Source: Pseudomonadota bacterium
GTDB taxonomy: Bacteria > Bdellovibrionota > UBA1018 > CAIMNF01
Assembly: GCA_027486675.1 (NCBI GenBank)
Contig: JAIXOQ010000005.1
Coordinates: 248,001-312,000, forward strand
DNA length: 64,000 nt
Reading direction: 5' to 3'
A model generated the notes under the pieces. It was not told the origin of the DNA, made no database searches, and worked only from the letters and a program-made list of their open reading frames with translations. Shown one piece after another: positions 58,138-64,000 of this stretch (position 1 is the first letter of the stretch; the number at the start of each line of letters is the position of its first letter). Both the position numbers and the translations under genes were made by a program.

Positions 58138-60975
58138 TTAAGCGTAATCTTCAATCGGAGGGCAGGAGCACACCAAGTTTCGATCCCCAAATACGTTGTC
58201 GATTCGGCTGATTGGCACGTGGAATTTCCGGTCCCTAACAAATGGAAGTGGGAATGCCGCGCGTTCCCTGGGATATGGGAATGCCCACTCGGTTGCCATC
58301 AACACATCTGTTGCGTGAGGCGCATTCTTAAGAATATTGTTCTTTGCGTCCGCTTTCCCCGATGCAATTTCAGAAATCTCTTTTCTAATTTCGATCATCG
58401 CGTCACAGAAACGATCTATCTCGCTTAGGTCTTCACTCTCGGTTGGCTCGATCATCATCGTGCCCGCGACAGGAAAAGAAACGGTCGGCGCGTGAAATCC
58501 ATAATCCATAAGCCGCTTTGCAACATCTTCGACCTCGATACCGGTCTCTGCTTTGATCGGACGCAGATCAATGATGCACTCATGGGCAACAAATCCATTT
58601 TCTCCGCGATAAAGAACGGGGTAGTGATCATTTAATCTGGAAGCGATGTAGTTTCCACTCAGGATCGCAACCTCAGTCGCTTTACGCAGGCCATCCATAC
58701 CCATCAACTTCATGTACACATAGGAAATCGGAAGGATCGAAGCGCTACCCCAAGGCGCCGCACTGATTGCAGATATCCCTTTTTCCCCCCCCACTTCAGC
58801 AAAAAGGTGGCGCGGTAAAAATGGTGCAAGATGTTTCTTAACACAAATAGGGCCCATCCCAGGACCACCACCGCCATGCGGAATACAAAAGGTTTTGTGC
58901 AAATTGAGGTGGCAGACATCGGCACCAAATTCACCCGGCTGACAAAGGCCAACTTGTGCATTCATGTTTGCCCCGTCCATGTAGACCTGACCCCCGTTTA
59001 AGTGGACGAGTTCGCAAATCTCACGGATGCGGCTTTCAAAAACTCCGTGCGTGGATGGATACGTCACCATGAGCGCTGCAAGATCATTCTTGTGGGCTTC
59101 ACACTTAGCCTTGAGATCTGCTACATCCACATTACCTTCGCGGTCACAATCGACAACGACCACTTTCATTCCGGCCATGGAAGCAGACGCAGGATTAGTT
59201 CCGTGTGCGGATTTTGGAATCAGACAAACATTGCGCCGCGAATCACCACGGTCCGCGTGATACGCACGAATCACGAGCAGGCCTGCGTATTCCCCCTGCG
59301 ACCCGGCATTGGGCTGTAATGAAGTCGCATCAAAGCCCGTGACCTTGGTCAACATGTCTTCAAGCTCAGTCAGCATTTCGCGGTATCCGACCGTGTGCGC
59401 CGCAGGTGCTGCAGGATGTATCGAACCGAACTCTGGCCAAGTGACAGGAGTCATCTCAACCGTCGCGTTCAACTTCATCGTGCATGAGCCAAGAGCGATC
59501 ATGGAAAAGTTCAGCGACAGGTCTTTGCGTTCTAAGCGGCTCATGTAGCGTAGCATCTGATGCTCAGAGTGATGTTGATTAAAGACCGGATGAGTCAGAA
59601 TCGCATCGGCACGAAGGAACTTTGCATCGAGTTGCGGGACTTGATCCGTAAGCTTCACGCCAAATCCTTCAGCGATTGCCAATAACTCGGATTCATCGGT
59701 GCGTTCATCGAGCGCAATCACTAGGGAATTTTCCCCCGTTTTGCGTAGGAAAATATTCTTCTGCTCTAGCTTGCTTGCAGCCTCGCGGACGCCGCTCCCA
59801 CTGACATGAAGCGTATCAAAAATTGCAGTGGACACGGTGAACTGGCCACTTGTTCTGATGGCTTGTGCAAGCTGTGCCGCCGACTTATGAACTTTCTGAG
59901 CAATGGCGCGTAATCCTTTCGGCCCATGATAGACGGCATACATCGAAGACATCACAGCAAGCAGCACCTGTGCGGTACAGATGTTGGATGTCGCTTTTTC
60001 CCGTCGAATATGTTGTTCGCGAGTTTGTAATGCGAGGCGAATGGCCATCTTCCCGCGGATGTCTTTCGAAACACCGACGATTCGGCCGGGGATGCTGCGT
60101 TTGTATTCATCTTTTGTTGCAAAGAATGCCGCCGCTGGCCCACCAAATCCCATTGGCACGCCGAATCGCTGCATAGAGCCGACCGCAATATCAGCGCCCC
60201 AGGATCCAGGTGACTTCAACATCACCAACGAAAGTGGATCACAAGCAAACGTCACGAGCGCGCCCGCTTTGTGAGCGGCTTCAACAAATGAGGAAGGATC
60301 TTCAATGCGTCCATGAGTTCCTGGATACTGATAGATGGCTCCGAAGAACTCGGCTGTGATTGGATTTCCTTGCTTTTCACCTACAACCACTTCAATCCCG
60401 AGTGGTTCCGCGCGAGTTCTTAACACAAACGCGGTTTGTGGATGTACTTCTGGGTGAAGATAGAACTTTTTTCGATCTTCACTCTTTCGCAGACTGTAAG
60501 ACATCGCCATCGCTTCCGCAGCGGCCGTCGCTTCATCGAGCAAAGACGCGTTTGCGACAGGTAGGCCGGTCAAGTCAGACACTAAAGTCTGGAAGTTCAG
60601 CAATGCTTCAAGGCGACCCTGGGCGATCTCGGCTTGGTAAGGAGTGTACTGAGTGTACCAACCCGGATTCTCCAAAATGTTTCGCTGAATCACAAGAGGG
60701 GTAACTGTGTCGTGATAGCCCAACCCGTAAAGGCAGCGTGCTACGCGATTTTTTTTTGCAAGGATCCGAAGCTCCTCAAGAATTTTTTCTTCGGATGCGG
60801 AGGATAGAATCAAATTGCTAGGCGAGCGGCGTAAAATAGAATTCGGAACTGTCCGCTCGATTAAGGTGTCAAGCGAAGAGAGCTTCAACTGAGAAAGCAT
60901 TTTTTCTACTTCAGACGGGCTGGGGCCAATGTGTCTGTCCGCGAAAGTACTCATGAATTCCGACTTTTGAGCCAT
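58138..60975 (-). CDS. gcvP: glycine dehydrogenase (decarboxylating), P-protein
   Basis: A 945-residue single-chain P-protein (fusion of the GcvPA and GcvPB halves). RHIGPS near residue 15 opens it, the PLP Lys is in HLNLHKTF near residue 694, followed by [10 protein letters not shown], and [10 protein letters not shown] lies near 500. It decarboxylates glycine and loads the H-protein. The first ATG at 60975 is used here, but a TATAAT ends 5 bases before it, so the in-frame ATG at 60954 (with GGA upstream) may be the true start. It lies on the strand opposite to gcvT-gcvH. Confidence 0.96.
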   Translation of the reverse strand: MAQKSEFMSTFADRHIGPSPSEVEKMLSQLKLSSLDTLIERTVPNSILRRSPSNLILSSASEEKILEELRILAKKNRVARCLYGLGYHDTVTPLVIQRNILENPGWYTQYTPYQAEIAQGRLEALLNFQTLVSDLTGLPVANASLLDEATAAAEAMAMSYSLRKSEDRKKFYLHPEVHPQTAFVLRTRAEPLGIEVVVGEKQGNPITAEFFGAIYQYPGTHGRIEDPSSFVEAAHKAGALVTFACDPLSLVMLKSPGSWGADIAVGSMQRFGVPMGFGGPAAAFFATKDEYKRSIPGRIVGVSKDIRGKMAIRLALQTREQHIRREKATSNICTAQVLLAVMSSMYAVYHGPKGLRAIAQKVHKSAAQLAQAIRTSGQFTVSTAIFDTLHVSGSGVREAASKLEQKNIFLRKTGENSLVIALDERTDESELLAIAEGFGVKLTDQVPQLDAKFLRADAILTHPVFNQHHSEHQMLRYMSRLERKDLSLNFSMIALGSCTMKLNATVEMTPVTWPEFGSIHPAAPAAHTVGYREMLTELEDMLTKVTGFDATSLQPNAGSQGEYAGLLVIRAYHADRGDSRRNVCLIPKSAHGTNPASASMAGMKVVVVDCDREGNVDVADLKAKCEAHKNDLAALMVTYPSTHGVFESRIREICELVHLNGGQVYMDGANMNAQVGLCQPGEFGADVCHLNLHKTFCIPHGGGGPGMGPICVKKHLAPFLPRHLFAEVGGEKGISAISAAPWGSASILPISYVYMKLMGMDGLRKATEVAILSGNYIASRLNDHYPVLYRGENGFVAHECIIDLRPIKAETGIEVEDVAKRLMDYGFHAPTVSFPVAGTMMIEPTESEDLSEIDRFCDAMIEIRKEISEIASGKADAKNNILKNAPHATDVLMATEWAFPYPRERAAFPLPFVRDRKFHVPISRIDNVFGDRNLVCSCPPIEDYA

Positions 60976-60980
60976 TACTT

Positions 60981-60986
60981 ATTATA
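60981..60986 (-). promoter_or_regulatory. perfect -10 box in front of gcvP
   Basis: TATAAT lies five bases before the first gcvP ATG. The matching -35 position (TTTCTG, 17 bases upstream) is poor. The expected start site is inside the first ATG codon, suggesting that the ATG at 60954 is used or that this hexamer is coincidental. Confidence 0.35.
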
Positions 60987-61063
60987 ACTGTGAGAAGTCC
61001 CATCAGAAAAGATCTTCCCAAGATTCAATGGGTCTCCTATGATCATGGTTTCCGTCTGCTTCT

Positions 61064-61390
61064 ATGAACAACCTTGAGCTGCAACACCAGATACCTACAA
61101 CGATGAGCACTCCGCATCAAGAATCCTCAGAAGACTGGATGGCGGCTTTTAATACGTCGCTGGTCTCCACACGCTCTAAAAACACTCGGGATAAATCAGA
61201 CGAACTCCAGGCACTCATGGGGACCCCCGAATTTGCCTGTTTACTGATTGCGTCCCAAGAGCTTGCAGAACGCTTAAATCTCTCGAAAGAAGACGCCACC
61301 GAGCGCATGATCACGACATTTAGGCAAATCGATCGAGCCTGGAAGCAATACCTGATCCAAAAAGGCATCGATAAATTGTCCGAAGAATAG
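61064..61390 (+). CDS. small helical protein of unknown function
   Basis: A 108-residue product, acidic at the start and helical at the end (LIASQELAERLNLSKEDATERMITTFRQIDRAWKQYL, about residues 60-97). No signal peptide, membrane segment or motif. A second in-frame ATG lies at 61103; neither start has a good ribosome site. It is divergent from gcvP and convergent with the TonB-family gene. The amino-acid composition looks coding, but support is moderate. Confidence 0.55.
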   Translation: MNNLELQHQIPTTMSTPHQESSEDWMAAFNTSLVSTRSKNTRDKSDELQALMGTPEFACLLIASQELAERLNLSKEDATERMITTFRQIDRAWKQYLIQKGIDKLSEE

Positions 61391-61419
61391 GCCAATTTGG
61401 GATCACCTTTGGCAGCCAC

Positions 61420-62253
61420 TTAAGTTTTAAGTATAAAGTCCCACCGGATCTCGACTTGTCGATTCGAATTGATCAGTCCCTGCGGGGGATTGGGGTAGGG
61501 GCCCGCCCGATTGAGCGCATCGACTGCAACTTGGTCTAAATCGATGGTTCCTGAAGTACTAATCATGCGCACGCGGACCACCTCACCCTGATCATCCAGA
61601 GTCACTACGGTGCGCGTCACGTAATCCGTATCGCGCGCAAGCTTCCCCCCTAAACGGTAGATCTTCAGGATTTCTTCGCGCAGTCTTGGCTGCCACGCTT
61701 GATCGAGCTGCCGGCGCACGCGTTCGTAGTAGCTATAGAAAATGAATTCCTTGGTATTGAGTGCCGAAACTTCCCCTTCACGGAGACCTTTTACGTACTC
61801 ACCCCCCTGCATGCCTTCGCCCGTGTTCTGTTTGGCCCAATTGCGTTCTTCTTCGAAGGACTTCTTCGTTTGCTGCGTGAGTTTCACGCCCAGGTCCGAT
61901 AGCTGAATCTTTTTAGCCTTAGGTTCTTCACGCCTCACTACTTTTGGACCAACGGTTTGCACTTGTCCGGGAACTTTAGCCGACCTCTCCTCCTGTGTTT
62001 GACGATTCTTATCACTCAAATAAGAATCAGGTCGCGCTAAAGCGGTCTCCATATTTGTTGGAGCTGTGACAATACGCTTAGACCTAGCCTCAAGTTCCTC
62101 TTCCGTGGGTGATTCAAAGACTTCGACAGGGATGTTTTCAAAAACACGGGATAGCTTTCCAAGCGGTGAACGAAGCAGGAGGAAAAAGAAAAAGGCGAGC
62201 GCGAGATGAATCGCAACTGACCAACTCCAATTTTCTCTCAGCTCTGTCGTCAC
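61420..62253 (-). CDS. TonB/TolA-family envelope protein
   Basis: A 277-residue protein with one N-terminal transmembrane helix (about residues 11-28), a charged, Arg/Glu-rich linker (about 50-170) and a C-terminal TonB domain (about 190-277) in which VVTLDDQGEVVRVRMISTSGT and a closing QVEIRWDF are typical. TonB-domain proteins span the periplasm and transmit energy to outer-membrane partners; no ExbB/ExbD genes are in the window. The gene lies 19 bases after a class A penicillin-binding protein gene and is probably co-transcribed. Confidence 0.82.
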   Translation of the reverse strand: MTTELRENWSWSVAIHLALAFFFFLLLRSPLGKLSRVFENIPVEVFESPTEEELEARSKRIVTAPTNMETALARPDSYLSDKNRQTQEERSAKVPGQVQTVGPKVVRREEPKAKKIQLSDLGVKLTQQTKKSFEEERNWAKQNTGEGMQGGEYVKGLREGEVSALNTKEFIFYSYYERVRRQLDQAWQPRLREEILKIYRLGGKLARDTDYVTRTVVTLDDQGEVVRVRMISTSGTIDLDQVAVDALNRAGPYPNPPQGLINSNRQVEIRWDFILKT

Positions 62254-62272
62254 GGGTGAGTCATGCTCCCTC

Positions 62273-64000
62273 TTACTGCTCCTTCAAAAATTCATCTTCG
62301 GCGGCGGCCGCTCCTTCAGGTTGATCATTTCCAGGATTTGCCCCCTGACCCTCTTTGGACTGCCCGATTTGAATTGGTTTTTGCAATGCGCCAGGCTCCG
62401 TTCCCGCTACAAAAGCCTCCATCACCGCACTCGCGCCAGAGGACTTCTTTCCGGTCTTTGGGTCAATCGACACCAGGGCGACCCCTTCAGGGATAGGGAA
62501 TTCTTCGGATGGGTTGTCTTTCAACATCGAGCGCATGTAACGGATCCAAATGGGAAGAGCGATATTAGCGCCGGTTTCACCCCGTTCCAAATTGCGTTGA
62601 TCATCAAAACCAACCCACACTCCAGTGACATAGCGTGGACTATAACCAACAAACCACGCGTCATGAGAATCCTGAGTCGTCCCTGTTTTTCCGGCCAAAG
62701 ACCCGCCTAAAGAAGTGGCGCGCCTTGCCGTTCCGAACTCGACCACCTCTTTCATGAGGTGAGTCATGACGTATGCAACGCGCGGATCAAGTCGCAACTG
62801 AGGATCTGTCGGCGCATAAGTACCCGAAGAGTGAGAGCTCGCAGTGGGTGGCGTAGCTGTTGGCTGGACTGCATTCCCTGCATTGGCTACGTCGCTTGCG
62901 CTAGTTGGAATCCCAGCTTTTGCAAAGGTCTCAAGTACGTTGCCGTCTCTTCCAGATATCTTTTCGTACAAGATGGGAGTGAATTGTTGTCCTAAGAGCG
63001 GAAATGTAGTGAATGCGTGAACCACCTCATCGAGTGAGGCATTTGAAGAACCTAAGGCAATGGAGAGATCCTTCGCAAACGTCCCCGTAAATCCGACCCT
63101 TTGAGCGAAAGAGATAATATTCGGAACTTTGACTTCCTGTACGATTTTGATCGTTGGGATGTTTCTTGAAGCGATGAGCGCTTGACGCAGAAGAGTGTCG
63201 CCATTAAATTTTTCGTCGTAATTTTCAGGCTTCCAAGTCGTGAGATCTTCGTTTTGATAGACAACAGGGGAGTCTACAATCACTGTCGCAGGCGTAAGCC
63301 CACGTTCGATTGCCGCAGCAAAGATGAAGGGCTTAAAGGTGGAGCCCATCTGGCGCTTGGCTTGAGTGACACGATTAAATTCAGAAATAGAAAAGTCGTA
63401 GCTGCCAACCATGGCAAGAATTTGTCCGGTTTTTGTGTCCACTGAATAGAGGGCACCTTGAACCTGAGGAATCTGAGTCAAGCGCCCTGTGAATATTCCT
63501 GGCTTAGTGCCGGGTTGAACCCGTACGTAAACCAGATCCCCGGCCTTAAGGACATCCGACACCTTTTTCACCATGAACTTCGGATCCGCCTCTGGGTGTG
63601 CCCAGGTCAGCCCAGTGACAGGAATCTCAACGGTAAGTGGCCCGACCTGAGCAATCGCTTTTTCTTTGGTGTCATCCACCTCTAGAACAAGCGCTTCAAA
63701 CTTTCGTTGCGCTAAGGCTTTCTGATAGTTGGGGTCATATTCCTTTAATGCAGACTCAACATCTAATACGCCGCTTGGCTTTAGATTTCTGTAGGGGAGG
63801 GCTACATCTAAGAACTTCTTCTTCAGCTCTTCTTTCTTTGCTTCCCACTCTTCCTGTTTGATCTGAGCGATCGGGCCGCGATATCCGCGCTTCTGATCGA
63901 CTTCTTCAAGTCCCTCTTGTAACGCATTTGCTGCATATTCGAATGACTTCTTCGCACCTGGGACGACGACGTTCATGCCATCTTCGTAAACGGCTTTTTC
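62273..64000 (-). CDS. class A penicillin-binding protein, C-terminal part (cut by window end)
   Basis: The frame runs off the window at 64000, so only about 575 C-terminal residues are visible. They hold the linker and the transpeptidase domain: active Ser in GSTFKPF (near 63340), the SRN motif in ASRNIPT, and the KTG triad motif in AGKTGTTQDSHDAWFVGY (near 62690). The glycosyltransferase domain lies beyond the edge. This protein cross-links peptidoglycan on the outer face of the inner membrane. The tail after residue 530 is low-complexity (Gly, Ala, Glu, Gln). Confidence 0.93.
   Translation of the reverse strand, partial: EKAVYEDGMNVVVPGAKKSFEYAANALQEGLEEVDQKRGYRGPIAQIKQEEWEAKKEELKKKFLDVALPYRNLKPSGVLDVESALKEYDPNYQKALAQRKFEALVLEVDDTKEKAIAQVGPLTVEIPVTGLTWAHPEADPKFMVKKVSDVLKAGDLVYVRVQPGTKPGIFTGRLTQIPQVQGALYSVDTKTGQILAMVGSYDFSISEFNRVTQAKRQMGSTFKPFIFAAAIERGLTPATVIVDSPVVYQNEDLTTWKPENYDEKFNGDTLLRQALIASRNIPTIKIVQEVKVPNIISFAQRVGFTGTFAKDLSIALGSSNASLDEVVHAFTTFPLLGQQFTPILYEKISGRDGNVLETFAKAGIPTSASDVANAGNAVQPTATPPTASSHSSGTYAPTDPQLRLDPRVAYVMTHLMKEVVEFGTARRATSLGGSLAGKTGTTQDSHDAWFVGYSPRYVTGVWVGFDDQRNLERGETGANIALPIWIRYMRSMLKDNPSEEFPIPEGVALVSIDPKTGKKSSGASAVMEAFVAGTEPGALQKPIQIGQSKEGQGANPGNDQPEGAAAAEDEFLKEQ

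Noticed and set aside
1-64000. Mobile elements, CRISPR arrays, tRNA or rRNA genes
   Set aside because: No transposase, integrase, repeat-spacer pattern or tRNA-like fold was seen on reading the window.

Overview
The window reads as chromosomal DNA of a motile, diderm (outer-membrane) bacterium with the standard genetic code and roughly half G+C. P- and L-ring flagellar genes (flgI, flgH), BamD, a TonB-family protein and many lipobox signal peptides show the double membrane. CsrA paired with FliW, a complete Bat/MoxR locus, an EtfBA-FeS electron-transfer operon and many secreted proteases and large lipoproteins suggest a member of the Bdellovibrionota or a related former-deltaproteobacterial lineage. 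That placement is inferred from gene content recalled for the group, not from a search. I see no tRNA, rRNA, CRISPR array, integrase or transposase.

Layout. (1) 0.7-12.2 kb: one long + strand operon: a 1391-residue lipoprotein, MoxR ATPase, DUF58 protein, a BatD/DUF4381-like membrane protein, BatA, a BatB-BatC fusion and BatD. (2) 12.2-15.9 kb: etfB, etfA and a membrane iron-sulfur oxidoreductase that probably passes ETF electrons to quinone. (3) 16-25.3 kb: small secreted Cys-containing proteins, an M1 aminopeptidase, a large secreted protein, a cold-shock protein, and an arginine N-succinyltransferase coupled to an M20-fold protein that has lost its metal ligands. (4) 25.3-27.4 kb: BatE-like protein, BamD and a TPR protein. 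(5) 27.4-36.5 kb: a tightly packed - strand flagellar operon flgF-G-A-H-I-ORF68-J-M-N-K-L-csrA-fliW. (6) 36.6-45.2 kb: folD, a 1107-residue periplasmic protein with ankyrin-like segments, two DUF3015 proteins, a DUF4105 protein and a lipoprotein hydrolase. (7) 45.2-45.8 kb: HigBA toxin-antitoxin pair. (8) 46-61 kb: a caspase-like protease gene divergent from gcvT-gcvH, about 10 kb of secreted-protein genes (HEFGH metalloprotease, a decayed and an intact paralogue, a 1408-residue subtilase), then gcvP on the opposite strand. (9) 61-64 kb: a small protein, a TonB-family protein and a class A penicillin-binding protein cut by the window end.

How the parts work together. MoxR, DUF58 and the von Willebrand-A Bat proteins form a known envelope-stress assembly; BatE lies apart, next to bamD. 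The flagellar operon carries rod, ring and hook-junction genes plus the regulators FlgM (anti-sigma-28) and FliW/CsrA. gcvT, gcvH and gcvP give three of four glycine-cleavage components and folD acts on the one-carbon units they release.

The most unusual items are: a 68-codon gene locked by ATGA overlaps between flgI and flgJ; an AstA enzyme coupled to a pseudo-M20 protein; a caspase-like gene whose frame continues about 100 codons past its stop; a paralogue broken by two internal deletions that still carries a CxxCH motif its intact sister has lost; a hairpin that pairs with the Shine-Dalgarno of that sister gene; a 38-bp perfect palindrome; and several genes whose best promoter puts the transcript start almost on the start codon.
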